Under the pieces are notes generated by a model that had not been told where the DNA came from, did not search any database, and worked only from the letters and a program-made list of their open reading frames with translations. A stretch of DNA of 64,000 nt from an uncultured Acetatifactor sp. GTDB lineage: Bacteria > Bacillota > Clostridia > Lachnospirales > Lachnospiraceae. Of the stretch, positions 8,962 through 19,743 are shown piece by piece. The position numbers were made by a program, and so were the translations under genes. How positions within the stretch are numbered: the first letter of the stretch is position 1; each line of letters starts with the position of its first letter. The stretch spans positions 186,001 through 250,000 of the forward strand of contig CANQUQ010000001.1 of assembly GCA_947627115.1 (NCBI GenBank), in the 5' to 3' direction.

Positions 8962-10857
8962 TCAAGATTTTTCCGGCCCGGTGCCGGACCTGTCATTTTT
9001 TTGTCGGAAAAAATCGTATATCTCCTCCGCGGCCCGCCTGTTCAGCTCCGGCAGCGCGGCCAGCTCCTCCACCGTGGCCGCCTTTATCTCCTCTATGGAT
9101 CTGAAATGCCGCATGAGGGCTTTTCTGCGGGCCGGCCCCACACCGGGTATATCGTCCAGCACCGACCTTACCTGAGCCTTGCTGCGCAGAGAACGGTGAT
9201 ACTCGATGGCAAAACGGTGAGCCTCATCCTGAATTCGGGTGATCAGCTTAAATCCCTCGGAATGTGTGTCGATGGGAAGCTCCACATTGTTGAAATACAA
9301 TCCCCTGGTGCGGTGGTTATCGTCCTTCACCATACCGCAGACAGGGATGTCGATATGCAGCTCCCGAAGCACCGAAAGCGCAATGTTCACCTGTCCTCTG
9401 CCGCCGTCCATCATGAGCAGATCGGGAAATCTGGTAAAGCTGCCGAAATCCCGGTCCAGCTTTTTTTCGTCCAGCTCCCGGCTTTCCTCAAGACCGTGCC
9501 GGAAACGCCTGGTCAGGACCTCGCGCATACAGGCGTAGTCGTCGGGACCGGACACGGTCCTGATCCGAAATTTGCGGTAATCACTCGGCTTGGGTCTCCC
9601 TTTTTCAAACACGATCATGGAACCTACATTTTCGAATCCGTTGATGTTGGAGATATCAAAGGCCTCCATTCGTTCAATATGTGAAAGCCCCAACACGCCG
9701 GCAATCTCCTTCACCGCGCCGACCGTCCGGCCCTCCTCGCGCTTCAGCCGCTCTCTGTCCTGCTCCAAAATATGTCTGGCATTCTGGGCTGCCAGCTCCA
9801 CCAGCTTTTCCTTTGAACCGATCTTCGGCACGCGCAGATAGACCCGCGCCCCCTTTCGCTCCGTAAGCCACCTTTCAATCAGCTCGCCGTCCCCGATCTC
9901 GTACTGAAGCATCAACTCTCTTGGGATAAAGGGGGTGCCGGCATAGAACTGCTTTACAAAATTCTCAAGAATATCTGCCTCGCTGTTTTCCGACACGTTT
10001 GTCATGTAATAGTGCTCACGCCCGATCAGCTTCCCGTCCCGCACAAAAAAGACCTGAACGACCGCCTCAGTCTCATCCCGGTACAGAGCAATCACATCCT
10101 TGTCCTCCCCCACGCTGTCCGTGATCTTCTGCTTCTGCGCCACGGATCTGACGCTGTTATACAGGTCCCGGTAGCCTGCGGCCGCTTCAAAGTCAAGGGC
10201 CTCCGACGCCGCTTTCATTTTGGCCTCCAGATCCTTCAGTATGAAATTGTAATTGCCGTTGAGAAATTCCAGCGCCTGTTCCACCTGACGGCGATACTGT
10301 TCTTTACTGACGTATCCCTGACAGGGGGCCATGCACTGTTTGATGTGGTAATTCAGACAGGGGCGGTCCATACCGATATCCCTGGGCAGACTTCGACGGC
10401 AGGTGCGCAGACAGTACAGCTTATTCAAAAGCTCAATGGTGTCCTTCACTGCCGCCGCACTGGTATAGGGGCCGTAATATTTTGACTTATCCTTCTTCAT
10501 GGTGCGCGAGAAAAGGATGCGGGGATATTCCTCCCCCACCGTCACCTTGATATAGGGATAAGTCTTATCATCCTTTAACAGGGTATTGTATTTAGGAGAA
10601 TTCTCTTTGATCAGATTGTTTTCCAATACGAGCGCTTCCAGCTCCGAGTCGGTGACAATATACTCGAAGCGGGCAATGAGGGAGACCATCTTATCGATCA
10701 TGGGACCGCGGCCGATGTTCTCCCGAAAATAGGATCGGACGCGGTTGTGTAGATTGACGGCCTTGCCTACATATAAAATGACATCCTTGTCATCCCGCAT
10801 AATGTACACGCCGGGCTCTCTTGGCAGCTTTTTCAGTTCTTCTTCAATGTTAAACAT
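8962..10857 (-). CDS. uvrC: Excinuclease ABC subunit C
   Basis: UvrC makes the dual incisions of nucleotide excision repair. The 631-residue protein has the N-terminal GIY-YIG nuclease ('PGVYIMRDD...VILYVGKA'), a UVR/UvrB-interacting segment around residues 205-235, the RNase H-like C-terminal nuclease ('[13 protein letters not shown]'), and helix-hairpin-helix repeats at the end ('[17 protein letters not shown]'). The start lies 7 nt past the ftsH stop, so the two are probably in one transcript. Confidence 0.95.
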   Translation of the reverse strand: MFNIEEELKKLPREPGVYIMRDDKDVILYVGKAVNLHNRVRSYFRENIGRGPMIDKMVSLIARFEYIVTDSELEALVLENNLIKENSPKYNTLLKDDKTYPYIKVTVGEEYPRILFSRTMKKDKSKYYGPYTSAAAVKDTIELLNKLYCLRTCRRSLPRDIGMDRPCLNYHIKQCMAPCQGYVSKEQYRRQVEQALEFLNGNYNFILKDLEAKMKAASEALDFEAAAGYRDLYNSVRSVAQKQKITDSVGEDKDVIALYRDETEAVVQVFFVRDGKLIGREHYYMTNVSENSEADILENFVKQFYAGTPFIPRELMLQYEIGDGELIERWLTERKGARVYLRVPKIGSKEKLVELAAQNARHILEQDRERLKREEGRTVGAVKEIAGVLGLSHIERMEAFDISNINGFENVGSMIVFEKGRPKPSDYRKFRIRTVSGPDDYACMREVLTRRFRHGLEESRELDEKKLDRDFGSFTRFPDLLMMDGGRGQVNIALSVLRELHIDIPVCGMVKDDNHRTRGLYFNNVELPIDTHSEGFKLITRIQDEAHRFAIEYHRSLRSKAQVRSVLDDIPGVGPARRKALMRHFRSIEEIKAATVEELAALPELNRRAAEEIYDFFRQKNDRSGTGPEKS

Positions 10858-10864
10858 GGCGTAC

Positions 10865-13222
10865 CTAATCTATCTTTCCGTTGGAAAACCTGCCCACGGA
10901 GCGGGTGTCATCGGACGGCCGGTCGTAAGCCTTCGGGACCGCAGCCTCACCGTCTTCCGCGTCATCCTCCGGCCTGCCGGTCTTCTCATTCTCCTCCGGG
11001 GCACCGGCATTTTCATTCTCTTCCGCGGTGCCGGTACTCTCATTCTCCTCCGCGGCGCCGACATTCCCTTTCTCTTCCGTTACGCCGGCACTTTCATTCT
11101 CTTCCACTACGCCGGTCTTCTCATTCTCCTCCGGGGTGCCGGCACTTTTATTCTCCTCGGCTGTACCTGCATTTTTATTTTCTTCCGCTGCGCCGGTACT
11201 CTCATTCTTCTCCGCGGCGCCGGCGTCCCTGTTCTCCTCCGGAGACACGTCGGGTTCGGGAATCCCTTTTTCTCTGCGGTAGATCTCCATAAACTCCTTG
11301 CCTGTGATCGTTTCCTTTTCGATCAGATAATCCGCCAGCTTGTTCATCACTTCCCGGTTGTCATTCAGCATTGCAAGGGCCTTCTCATAACTCTCCTTCA
11401 GGATCTCCACCACCTCGGCATCCACCTCCGCCGCTGTTGAGTCACTGCAGTTCAGGGCAGTCCTGCCCTCCAGATACTGGCTCTCCACGGTAGCCAGGCC
11501 CATCAGGCCGAACTTCTTGCTCATACCGTAGCGAGTGACCATGTTGCGGGCAATATCCGTAGCCCGCTCTATATCATTGGCGGCTCCGGTGGTGACGGTA
11601 TCGAACACGATCTCCTCCGCTGCCCTTCCGCCTACCAGGCTGACCAGCAGGTCACGCAGCTCCGCCTCGGTATTCAGATACTTCTCCTCCTCCGGGACGC
11701 GCATCACATATCCCAGGGCTCCCATGGTGCGCGGCACGATCGTGATCTTCTGCACCGGTTCGGAGTTCTTCTGCAGGGCGCTGATCAGAGCATGGCCCAC
11801 CTCGTGGTAAGACACGATCTTGCGCTCCTCCTTGCTCATGATGCGGTCTTTCTTTTCCTTGCCGACCAGCACCACCTCAACGGCGTCGAACAGGTCCTTC
11901 TGGCTCACGTACTCCCGGCCCTCTTTGACCGCATTGATGGCGGCCTCATTGATCATATTGGCCAGATCGGAGCCTACCGCGCCGCTGGTGGCAAGCGCAA
12001 TGGCATCCAGATCCACGCTCTCATCCATCTTCACGTCTTTGGAATGAACCTTCAGGATCTCCACACGCCCCTTCAGGTCAGGTTTATCCACGATGATCCG
12101 CCTGTCAAAGCGTCCGGGACGCAGCAGGGCCTTGTCCAGGATCTCCGGCCTGTTAGTGGCGCCCAGGATGAGAATACCCTTGGAACTGTCAAAGCCGTCC
12201 ATCTCGGACAGCAGCTGATTCAAGGTCTGTTCCCGCTCCTCGTTCCCGCCGCCGTATTTGGAATCACGGCTGCGCCCGATCGCATCGATCTCGTCTATAA
12301 ATACGATACAGGGAGCATTCTTCGTAGCCTCTTTGAAAAGGTCTCTCACCCGGCTGGCTCCCACGCCCACATAGAGCTCAATAAAATCGGAGCCCGTCAT
12401 GGAAAAGAACGGCACATGAGCCTCTCCGGCGACTGCTTTTGCCAGCAGCGTCTTTCCGGTGCCGGGAGGGCCCACCAACAGCGCTCCCTTGGGAAGTCTT
12501 GCGCCGATCTTGGAATATTTTCCGGGATTGTGAAGGAAATCCACCACCTCCACCAGAGACTCCTTCGCCTCGTCCTCACCCGCCACGTCCTTAAAGGTAA
12601 CGCCGGTCTCCTTCTGCACATACACCTTGGCGTTGCTCTTGCCGACGCCCATCGGGCCGCCGTTTCCCGACATTTTGCGGAACAGGAAGTTCAGCATGAT
12701 GACCATGAGGATCACCGGAACAATGGTCAGCACAATATTCCAGAAAAGGTTGGAATTTCCGCCCAGAGTCCTGTGACCGTCAATTCCGTGCTCCTCCAGC
12801 CGGGACATCAGCGTATCCATATCCTCCATCAGGATCGTGGAATACTGCGAGGATGCCCTCTGCGCATACAGCCCCAGCCCGAAGCTGGGCACTCCCGTTC
12901 CGGGCAGACGGTCTTCCTCATTCTTTTTCAGAGTGAACTGGATCTTGCCGGAGTTGAGCAGATTCACCTCCTCTACGCTGCCATCTTCAATATAGCTCAG
13001 GAACTTACTGTAGGAGACTTCATTCGCCTCGGAACCGGCGGTAAAATAACTGTAGAGCGCAAATATGAGCAGGACCGTGCTCAACACTGCCAGGACCGTC
13101 ATGATCGGGTTTGGCTTTCTGGGCGGCTGCCCGCCGTGTCCGCCATTTCCGCCAGGGCCGTTGCCCTGGCCGCCGTTATTGTATCCGCTGCCGTTATCAT
13201 ATTGATTAAGCTGATTATCCAT
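10865..13222 (-). CDS. ftsH: ATP-dependent zinc metalloprotease FtsH with a repetitive acidic tail
   Basis: FtsH is the membrane-anchored AAA+ protease. From the ATG at 13222 the protein is 785 residues: a Gly/Asn-rich cytoplasmic start, TM helices at about 41-62 and 160-182, Walker A GPPGTGKT at 251-258, Walker B 'IVFIDEID' near 306-313, the zinc motif HEVGH at 473-477, and a normal end of the protease domain near 655. It then carries ten 9-residue acidic repeats (661-750) and a short tail. The start is set by a promoter at 13289-13317, which makes the 61 upstream open codons mostly untranscribed. Ordinary FtsH proteins end near 650 residues, so the tail is unusual. Confidence 0.95.
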   Translation of the reverse strand: MDNQLNQYDNGSGYNNGGQGNGPGGNGGHGGQPPRKPNPIMTVLAVLSTVLLIFALYSYFTAGSEANEVSYSKFLSYIEDGSVEEVNLLNSGKIQFTLKKNEEDRLPGTGVPSFGLGLYAQRASSQYSTILMEDMDTLMSRLEEHGIDGHRTLGGNSNLFWNIVLTIVPVILMVIMLNFLFRKMSGNGGPMGVGKSNAKVYVQKETGVTFKDVAGEDEAKESLVEVVDFLHNPGKYSKIGARLPKGALLVGPPGTGKTLLAKAVAGEAHVPFFSMTGSDFIELYVGVGASRVRDLFKEATKNAPCIVFIDEIDAIGRSRDSKYGGGNEEREQTLNQLLSEMDGFDSSKGILILGATNRPEILDKALLRPGRFDRRIIVDKPDLKGRVEILKVHSKDVKMDESVDLDAIALATSGAVGSDLANMINEAAINAVKEGREYVSQKDLFDAVEVVLVGKEKKDRIMSKEERKIVSYHEVGHALISALQKNSEPVQKITIVPRTMGALGYVMRVPEEEKYLNTEAELRDLLVSLVGGRAAEEIVFDTVTTGAANDIERATDIARNMVTRYGMSKKFGLMGLATVESQYLEGRTALNCSDSTAAEVDAEVVEILKESYEKALAMLNDNREVMNKLADYLIEKETITGKEFMEIYRREKGIPEPDVSPEENRDAGAAEKNESTGAAEENKNAGTAEENKSAGTPEENEKTGVVEENESAGVTEEKGNVGAAEENESTGTAEENENAGAPEENEKTGRPEDDAEDGEAAVPKAYDRPSDDTRSVGRFSNGKID
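10973..11242 (-). repeat. Ten 27-bp tandem repeats in the ftsH 3' end
   Basis: Ten consecutive 9-residue units of the form (A/P)EEN-x-x-(A/T)-G-x fill 270 bp. They keep frame and vary mainly at the two or three residues before Gly. The tract is strongly acidic and low in complexity. Confidence 0.9.
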
Positions 13223-13288
13223 AGTGACCCCATTTCTATTTACTGATAACATCATTATTCCGCAATACGGTGAATTTGAATCTATTTT

Positions 13289-13317
13289 ATTATAGAAAGA
13301 ACAAATTGATAAATCAA
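13289..13317 (-). promoter_or_regulatory. Sigma-A promoter of ftsH
   Basis: Minus strand: TTGATT (13317-13312), 17-nt spacer, TATAAT (13294-13289). It lies 67 nt upstream of the chosen ftsH ATG. Confidence 0.7.
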
Positions 13318-13392
13318 TAGCAGAATTATGAAAAAAGCGTGTCTTGTCTAAAAGATTTATAAAATTTCCATCTTTCAATACAGGATGATCTA

Positions 13393-13401
13393 TGTTAAAA
13401 T
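13393..13401 (+). promoter_or_regulatory. Possible extended -10 promoter for the DUF1846 gene
   Basis: TG-N-TAAAAT at 13393-13401, about 85 nt before the gene, with no clear -35 element. The direct repeat GGGAAAACGGCAAATGGGAAACGGCAAATG at roughly 13430-13458 lies between it and the gene in two near-identical halves. Confidence 0.4.
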
Positions 13402-13489
13402 ACAAAAGTGATTTTTATACAAAGTCAAAGGGAAAACGGCAAATGGGAAACGGCAAATGAACTGCCGCCATAAAAGTGAACGGGGAATT

Positions 13490-14965
13490 ATGAAAATAGG
13501 ATTTGACAACGAAAAATATTTAAAACTGCAGTCCGAGCGCATCCGGGAGCGTATCAGCCAGTTCGGGGACAAGCTCTATTTGGAATTTGGCGGAAAGCTT
13601 TTTGACGACTATCACGCTTCCAGAGTACTCCCCGGATTCGCACCCGATTCCAAGCTGAAAATGCTGATGCAGCTCTCCGACTACGCGGAGATCGTCATCG
13701 TCATTAACGCCGCCGACATCGAGAAGAACAAGGTCCGCGGCGATCTCGGAATTACCTACGATGTGGACGTGCTGCGGCTGCGGAACGAATTTCAGCAAAA
13801 GGGCCTGTTCGTGGGAAGCGTGGTCATCACCCACTATGCCGGCCAGAACAGCGCCGACCAATTTAAGGCAAAGCTTGAGAAAAAAGACATTAAGGTATAT
13901 CTCCACTATACCATTGAAGGCTACCCTGCCAACGTACCCCTGATCGTAAGCGAGAACGGCTACGGCAAGAACGATTACATAGAGACCTCAAGACCGCTGG
14001 TGGTGATCACCGCTCCCGGTCCGGGAAGCGGCAAGATGGCGACCTGCCTCTCCCAGCTCTATCACGACAACCTCCGGGGGATCAAGGCCGGCTATGCCAA
14101 GTTCGAGACCTTTCCCATCTGGAACATTCCGCTCAAGCATCCGATCAATCTGGCTTACGAGGCTGCCACGGCGGATCTGAACGACGTGAACATGATCGAT
14201 CCCTTTCATCTGGAGGCCTACGGCGAGACCGCCGTCAACTATAACCGGGACATCGAGATCTTCCCCGTCCTCAACGCTATCTTTGAGGGCATTTACGGCA
14301 GCAATCCCTACAAGTCTCCGACCGACATGGGTGTCAATATGGCGGGGAACTGCATCATTGACGACGAAGCCTGCTGCCGGGCGTCCAATATGGAGATCAT
14401 CCGCAGATACTACACCACCTTGAACAGAGTGGTGCGGGACGAGGCTTCGGAAAACGAAGTCTACAAGATCGAGCTTCTGATGAAGCAGGCGAAGATCACC
14501 ACAGACGACAGGAGTGTCACTTTGGCTGCAAAGAGACGCGCGGAGGAGCTGGGCGTGCCCACCGCCGCCATCGAGCTGTCGGACGGACATATCATCACCT
14601 CCAAGACATCCGATTTCCTGGGAGCATCCGCCGCGCTTTTATTGAACGCCCTGAAATATCTGGCCGGCGTGGACCACGATACCCGTCTCATCAAGCCGGA
14701 AGCCATTGAACCCATTCAGGATCTGAAGGTCCGCTACCTTGGCGGAAGGAACCCCAGGCTGCACACGGACGAGGTGCTGATTGCCCTTGCATTGGCCGCC
14801 TGCTCGGACGAGAACGCCAGACATTCTCTGGAACAGCTGCCCAGGCTCCGGGGCTGTCAGGTCCATACTTCGGTGATGCTCTCCGAGGTAGATATCAAAA
14901 TTTATAAAAAGCTGGGCGTAGATCTCACCTGTGAGCCGGTCCAGACTGCAAAGAAGCGATACTGA
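13490..14965 (+). CDS. DUF1846 (UPF0371) family protein
   Basis: A 491-residue cytosolic protein of the DUF1846 family, widespread in Firmicutes and without an established function. A P-loop-like glycine-rich segment '[21 protein letters not shown]' sits near residue 180, followed by '[20 protein letters not shown]', suggesting nucleotide or phosphate binding. The C-terminal third has '[24 protein letters not shown]'. The start at 13490 is taken at [10 protein letters not shown] after GGGGAATT; 11 earlier codons are open. It is followed 19 nt later by pyrG and probably co-transcribed. Only the family assignment is claimed. Confidence 0.85.
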   Translation: MKIGFDNEKYLKLQSERIRERISQFGDKLYLEFGGKLFDDYHASRVLPGFAPDSKLKMLMQLSDYAEIVIVINAADIEKNKVRGDLGITYDVDVLRLRNEFQQKGLFVGSVVITHYAGQNSADQFKAKLEKKDIKVYLHYTIEGYPANVPLIVSENGYGKNDYIETSRPLVVITAPGPGSGKMATCLSQLYHDNLRGIKAGYAKFETFPIWNIPLKHPINLAYEAATADLNDVNMIDPFHLEAYGETAVNYNRDIEIFPVLNAIFEGIYGSNPYKSPTDMGVNMAGNCIIDDEACCRASNMEIIRRYYTTLNRVVRDEASENEVYKIELLMKQAKITTDDRSVTLAAKRRAEELGVPTAAIELSDGHIITSKTSDFLGASAALLLNALKYLAGVDHDTRLIKPEAIEPIQDLKVRYLGGRNPRLHTDEVLIALALAACSDENARHSLEQLPRLRGCQVHTSVMLSEVDIKIYKKLGVDLTCEPVQTAKKRY

Positions 14966-14984
14966 TCGCGGAAAAGAGGAGCTT

Positions 14985-16595
14985 ATGCCAGTAAAATACG
15001 TGTTCGTCACAGGAGGCGTCGTCTCCGGCCTGGGGAAGGGCATCACCGCCGCATCCCTCGGCAGACTTCTGAAGGCCAGAGGCTACAAGGTCACCATGCA
15101 GAAATTCGATCCGTACATCAACATTGATCCCGGCACCATGAACCCCATTCAGCACGGGGAAGTGTTCGTCACGGACGACGGGGCGGAGACCGATCTGGAC
15201 CTGGGCCACTATGAGCGTTTTATCGACGAAAGCCTCGACAAGAACTCCAACGTGACCACCGGCAAGGTATACTGGTCCGTGCTGCAGAAGGAGCGCCGGG
15301 GAGATTACGGCGGCGGCACCGTCCAGGTCATCCCCCATATCACCAACGAGATCAAAAGCCGGTTCTACCGGAATTTTACGGACCCCGACACCCGCATTGC
15401 CATCATCGAGGTGGGCGGCACGGTGGGCGACATTGAGAGCCAGCCGTTCCTGGAGTCTATCCGCCAGTTCCAGCACGATGTGGGACATGAAAATGCGATC
15501 CTCATCCATGTGACGCTGATCCCGTATATCAGCGCTTCCCAGGAGCTGAAGACCAAGCCCACTCAGGCGAGCGTCAAGGACCTGCAGGGCATGGGGATCC
15601 AGCCCGACATCATCGTATGCCGCAGCGAACATCCCCTGGACCAGTCGATCAAGGACAAGATCGCTCTGTTCTGCAATGTGCCCAGCAACCGCGTACTTCA
15701 GAATCTGGATGTGGAATACCTGTACGAAGCGCCGCTTGCCATGGAGAAGGAGCGTCTGGCGCAGGTGACGTGTGAATGTCTTCATCTGGATTGTCCCAAG
15801 CCCGACCTGGCTGACTGGGAAAAAATGGTAGACGACCTGAAGCATCCCACCGACGAGGTGCAGATCGCACTGGTAGGTAAATATGTCTCCCTGCACGACG
15901 CTTATATCAGCGTAGTGGAAGCTCTGAAGCACGGCGGAATCACCAATCATACCACTGTCCGTATCAAATGGATCGATTCCGAGACGGTCACAAAGGAGAA
16001 CGCAGCAGAGCTCCTGAGCGACTGCAACGGCGTCCTGATTCCCGGAGGCTTCGGCTCCCGCGGCATCGAGGGAAAGATCGAAGCCATCTCCTATGCGCGC
16101 ACCACAGGCACCCCTCTGCTGGGCCTGTGCCTCGGCATGCAGCTCACCATTGTGGAGTACGCCCGCAACGTGATCGGCTACAACGATGCCCACAGCATCG
16201 AGCTGGACCCCTCCACCACCCACCCCGTGATCGCGCTGATGCCCGACCAGAACGGCGTGGAAGACATCGGCGGAACTCTGAGGCTGGGCGCATATCCCTG
16301 TGTGCTGGACAAGGAGTCAAGAGCCTATGAGCTCTACGGTCAGGAGACTATTTACGAGAGGCACCGGCACCGCTATGAGGTGAACAACGATTACCGGGAG
16401 GTGCTGGCCAGGAACGGCCTGCGGCTCTCCGGCACCTCACCGGACGGCCGGATCGTCGAGATGTGCGAGATCACGGAGCATCCTTTCTTCGTGGCCACAC
16501 AGGGACATCCCGAACTGAAATCCCGCCCCAACAAACCACATCCTCTGTTCAAGGGCTTTGTGGCTGCGGCTCTCCGGAATAAAAAGGAAAAGTGA
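14985..16595 (+). CDS. pyrG: CTP synthase
   Basis: PyrG converts UTP to CTP with ATP and glutamine. The 536-residue protein has the N-terminal synthase domain ('[20 protein letters not shown]', then '[17 protein letters not shown]') and the C-terminal glutamine amidotransferase domain with 'GGFGSRG', the nucleophile in 'GLCLGMQ', and the late His-Glu pair ('[12 protein letters not shown]', approximate). The ATG at 14985 has AGAGGAG 7 nt upstream. CTP supply may matter for the CDP-linked chemistry proposed at 59-62 kb, but the genes are distant. Confidence 0.96.
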   Translation: MPVKYVFVTGGVVSGLGKGITAASLGRLLKARGYKVTMQKFDPYINIDPGTMNPIQHGEVFVTDDGAETDLDLGHYERFIDESLDKNSNVTTGKVYWSVLQKERRGDYGGGTVQVIPHITNEIKSRFYRNFTDPDTRIAIIEVGGTVGDIESQPFLESIRQFQHDVGHENAILIHVTLIPYISASQELKTKPTQASVKDLQGMGIQPDIIVCRSEHPLDQSIKDKIALFCNVPSNRVLQNLDVEYLYEAPLAMEKERLAQVTCECLHLDCPKPDLADWEKMVDDLKHPTDEVQIALVGKYVSLHDAYISVVEALKHGGITNHTTVRIKWIDSETVTKENAAELLSDCNGVLIPGGFGSRGIEGKIEAISYARTTGTPLLGLCLGMQLTIVEYARNVIGYNDAHSIELDPSTTHPVIALMPDQNGVEDIGGTLRLGAYPCVLDKESRAYELYGQETIYERHRHRYEVNNDYREVLARNGLRLSGTSPDGRIVEMCEITEHPFFVATQGHPELKSRPNKPHPLFKGFVAAALRNKKEK

Positions 16596-16599
16596 TATC

Positions 16600-17647
16600 A
16601 TGAACCGCGTGTTCCTGTTTTTCAAAAAAGAGACCGTCCATGGACTGGCGGGTGCTGGCGCTGCTCTTCGGCCTCATGCTCGTGGTGAAGGGACTGCAGA
16701 GCATCGGTCTGTTCCAGTATCTGGGGACAAAGCTTTTGTCCCATACAAAAACTGCCAGACAGCTCTCCCTGCTGCTGACAGCTCTTTGCTTTTTCTCCGC
16801 CATGCTGATCACCAACGATGTGGCCCTGATCACTTTCGTGCCCTTTGCCGTCATGGTGCTGATCATGGCGGGCGAGAAGCGGCTGCTGATTCCCGTGATC
16901 GTTCTGCAGACCGTCTCCGCCAATCTGGGCAGCATGCTGACCCCCATCGGCAATCCTCAGAACCTGTATCTGTACTCTGCGTTCTCCATTCCCATGAAGA
17001 CATTTTTACTGCAGATGCTTCCTCTGACAGTATTGTCATTTTTTCTGCTGATCCTATGTAACCTGACGCTTCCAAACGAAAGGATTCAGGTGGAGGCTTT
17101 GAAAGAAATTCCCGCTCCCCACCGGTCCCGGCTGATCTGTTATCTGCTCCTTTTTCTGGTGGCGCTGAGCTGTGTCCTGCGGCTGCTGACCTGGCCGGTC
17201 ATGCTGGTGATCCTAGTGCTTGCGGTGCTATTGCTGGACAGGACCCTCTTTCGGTCTGTGGATTATTTTCTTCTGCTGACCTTCGTCTGTTTTTTCCTGT
17301 TCATCGGCAACATGGAGCGGATTCCCGCCGTCTCCGGGCTGATGCGCACCTTTATCCGGGGCAGGGAACTGCCGCTCTCCATCCTCTTCAGCCAATGCAT
17401 CAGCAATATGCCGACTGCCATCCTGCTTTCCGGCTTTACCGAAAAGAGCCGCGATCTCCTCTACGGCGTCAATATCGGCGGTCTCGGTACGCTGATCGCC
17501 TCTCTGGCCAGCGTGATCTCCTTCCGGATCTACGGCGCCGGAGAAAATGTCTCCAAGGGGAAATACCTGAAGGCGTTCACCCTGTACAACATCCTTTTTC
17601 TCGCGGTGCTGTCTGCCGCCGCTGCGCTCCTGCTGAAATTCTGCTGA
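16600..17647 (+). pseudogene. Anion permease (ArsB/CitT superfamily) with N-terminal deletion and frameshift
   Basis: The ATG at 16600, 4 nt after the pyrG stop and with AAAAGGAAAAG before it, encodes MNRVFLFFKKETV, the normal start of this permease family as I recall it. That frame is then lost. The family's next segment (DWRVLALLFGLMLVVKGLQ) continues from 16640 in another frame, with the first membrane helix and loop (about 25 residues) missing. The remaining 335 codons are intact and have about nine membrane segments and the 'TPIGNPQNLYLYS' and 'SNMPTAILLSGF' family motifs. Translation from ATG 16640 could give a truncated transporter, so it may be recently inactivated or merely shortened. 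Substrate unknown. Confidence 0.7.
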
Positions 17648-17689
17648 GCCGCCGGGCATACGCAGAATAACGGAATCTCGCGGATCCCA

Positions 17690-18565
17690 TCACAGCTTTT
17701 TCAGATAATGCCCCGACACGTTGACACCCTCATTGAGCACGATGAAGGCGCCGGGATCATGCTTGTAAATGATCGCCCGCAGGCGGTGGAGCTCGTATTT
17801 TGAAAGCATGATATACAGGACATGACAGTGCTCATAGGTGTAGGCGCCCAGGGCCGCCCATTTTGTAATGCCTCTGTTCAGCTCCTCAAAGACCTCCTTT
17901 TCCAGAGCCGTGGTATCGGCCTTCGTGATAACGGTGGCCTCCACATTAATATTCTGAGTGTGCACCCTGTCCATGGCAACGGCATACACCGCCGCATAGA
18001 TAACGGAATACACTACGATCTCCGAGTCGAACAGGAAAAGACAGGCGGCATACAGCACAAAGTTCACAAAAAGATTGACTCTTCCCACGCTGAAATCCTG
18101 CTTCCACTTTGTCAGCAGGACTCCCACCACATCCATTCCGCCGCCGGAGGAGCCCATGCGGAGCATGATGCCGCTTCCCGCCCCGGCGATGATACCGCCC
18201 ACTACGCAGGATGCCATCTTGTCCTCCACGCACAGGCGGATCGGGATCAAAGACAAAAATACGGTCATGGATGTGACCGTGAGCACCGTCTTTGCAAAGA
18301 ATCTTTTTCCCAGCCTGCTGAACGCCATGACAAATATGGGCACATTGATGGCATAATAGATCACGCCGGCTATGTCAAAGGTGTCAAAGTCCAGCCCGAA
18401 GGACCGTGCCAGAACGGTACGGATGACCTGACAGATACCCATCACGCCGCCGGTGTACAGCCCGGCCGGCACCACAAAAAGATTGATTCCAGCCGCGTAT
18501 AAAAATGCGCCCGCTACACTTCCCAGCGCTCTCTTTCCCTCATATTTTGCAATTTCTCTGTTCAT
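17690..18565 (-). CDS. YitT family membrane protein (DUF2179)
   Basis: A 291-residue protein with five or six membrane helices in the first 190 residues and a soluble C-terminal DUF2179 domain ('EATVITKAD...ITKWAALGAYTYEHCHVLYIMLSKYEL'). The glycine-rich 'GAGSGIMLRMGSSGGGMDVVG' is typical. The family is common in Firmicutes, with no firm substrate. The ATG directly follows the trxA stop codon (TAAATG), so the genes are translationally coupled. Confidence 0.88.
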   Translation of the reverse strand: MNREIAKYEGKRALGSVAGAFLYAAGINLFVVPAGLYTGGVMGICQVIRTVLARSFGLDFDTFDIAGVIYYAINVPIFVMAFSRLGKRFFAKTVLTVTSMTVFLSLIPIRLCVEDKMASCVVGGIIAGAGSGIMLRMGSSGGGMDVVGVLLTKWKQDFSVGRVNLFVNFVLYAACLFLFDSEIVVYSVIYAAVYAVAMDRVHTQNINVEATVITKADTTALEKEVFEELNRGITKWAALGAYTYEHCHVLYIMLSKYELHRLRAIIYKHDPGAFIVLNEGVNVSGHYLKKL

Positions 18566-18886
18566 TTATCCCAACACCCGTTCGATCTGATCTTTGAACT
18601 CTGCGGAGGAAGAAGCGCCCGTCCATTGAGCGATTGCTTTGCCGTCCCTGAAGACAATGAACGTGGGTATATTGACCACGCGGTACTGCTGCCGGATCTG
18701 CTCATTCGCGTCCGTGTCAAGCTTTCCCACCTTCAGCCGGCCGTCAAATTCTTCGGCCATCTTCTCCACCACCGGAGCCATCATCTTACAGGGAGGACAC
18801 CACTGCGCATAGAAGTCCACCAATACGGGAATGTCCGATTGCAGCACCTCCGCCTCGAAATTTTCCGTTGTAAATTTGTATTCCAT
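18566..18886 (-). CDS. trxA: Thioredoxin
   Basis: A 106-residue single-domain thioredoxin, a cytosolic thiol-disulfide reductant. The active site reads WCPPC rather than the usual WCGPC; a Pro at that position normally alters redox potential. The cis-Pro loop 'NIPTFIVF' and the 'DTDANEQIRQQYRV' segment are normal. It is immediately followed by yitT and preceded by trmB on the same strand. Confidence 0.93.
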   Translation of the reverse strand: MEYKFTTENFEAEVLQSDIPVLVDFYAQWCPPCKMMAPVVEKMAEEFDGRLKVGKLDTDANEQIRQQYRVVNIPTFIVFRDGKAIAQWTGASSSAEFKDQIERVLG

Positions 18887-18941
18887 CTTTTCACCCTTTC
18901 CGCACCGTCTTCGGCGCCGTTATTCTACTGATCCCGGTCCG

Positions 18942-19619
18942 TCACGACCGCGCCCGCTCAGCCGGACATTTCCGCTGCCGGAAAATAACATACTTGCAGA
19001 TGGGATTCCCCATGGCGGAAAATTTCTCCTCATACTCCGTCATGACGTTTCCCTGCATCAGCTCCCGGTCTCTGTGCAGATCGTAGGAAATGACCTCCGC
19101 TATCCAGCCGGCCGGCTCCAGCTCCCGCACCGCAAAATCAAAAAGCTCTCTGTCGTCCGTCTTGAACTCCAGCCTCCCGTCTTCCTTCAAAATGACATCG
19201 TAACGCGCCAGGAATTCTCTGGAGGGAAGCCGCCGTTTTGCATGACGGTCCTTTGGCCAGGGGTCGGAAAAATTCAGATAGATCCTGTCCACCTCCCCCG
19301 GTCCGAACACGGATGTGATATCCTCCGCGTCCATGCGCAGGAACTTCAGATTCGCAAGCTCCTCCCGTTCCATCTTCTGGACCGCCCTGAGCAGCACGCT
19401 GGAATATTTTTCGATCCCCACATAATTGACCCTGGGGTGCTCTTTAGCCATAGTATGTATAAATTTTCCCTTTCCCATACCGATTTCAATGTGGATGGGA
19501 TTTTCGTTCCCGAATATATTCCTCCAGGCTCCGGGACACTCAGGCTGCACCGCCTCCTGTACCACATAGGGACTCTCTGCGATCACTTCCCGCGAACCCG
19601 TGATATTGCGAAGTCTCAT
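18942..19619 (-). CDS. trmB: tRNA (guanine-N7-)-methyltransferase
   Basis: TrmB methylates G46 of tRNA using S-adenosylmethionine. The 225-residue protein has the SAM motif 'IHIEIGMGKGKFIHTMA', the family signature 'YLNFSDPWPKDRHAKRRL', and 'MTEYEEKFSAMGNPICKYVI' near the end. It is the first gene of a short minus-strand run with trxA and yitT, and is divergent from dacA. Confidence 0.95.
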   Translation of the reverse strand: MRLRNITGSREVIAESPYVVQEAVQPECPGAWRNIFGNENPIHIEIGMGKGKFIHTMAKEHPRVNYVGIEKYSSVLLRAVQKMEREELANLKFLRMDAEDITSVFGPGEVDRIYLNFSDPWPKDRHAKRRLPSREFLARYDVILKEDGRLEFKTDDRELFDFAVRELEPAGWIAEVISYDLHRDRELMQGNVMTEYEEKFSAMGNPICKYVIFRQRKCPAERARS

Positions 19620-19685
19620 AGATCCTCTTTCCGCCGCCCGGTGCGGCCAACAAGATTACTTTCAATTTACTTTATCTTTTGGTAA

Positions 19686-19714
19686 TTGTCAACACGGTCA
19701 TGGGAGTGTATACT
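19686..19714 (+). promoter_or_regulatory. Sigma-A promoter of dacA
   Basis: TTGTCA (19686-19691), 17-nt spacer, TATACT (19709-19714). The predicted transcript start near 19721 excludes upstream in-frame ATG codons as the dacA start. Confidence 0.8.
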
Positions 19715-19743
19715 ATATGTACAGAAATTTTTCGAGGTCACAA

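Noticed and set aside
11792..13246. 484-codon plus-strand open frame
   Set aside because: Antisense to ftsH; no recognisable domain.
14925..16223. 432-codon minus-strand open frame
   Set aside because: Antisense to pyrG, an unmistakable gene.
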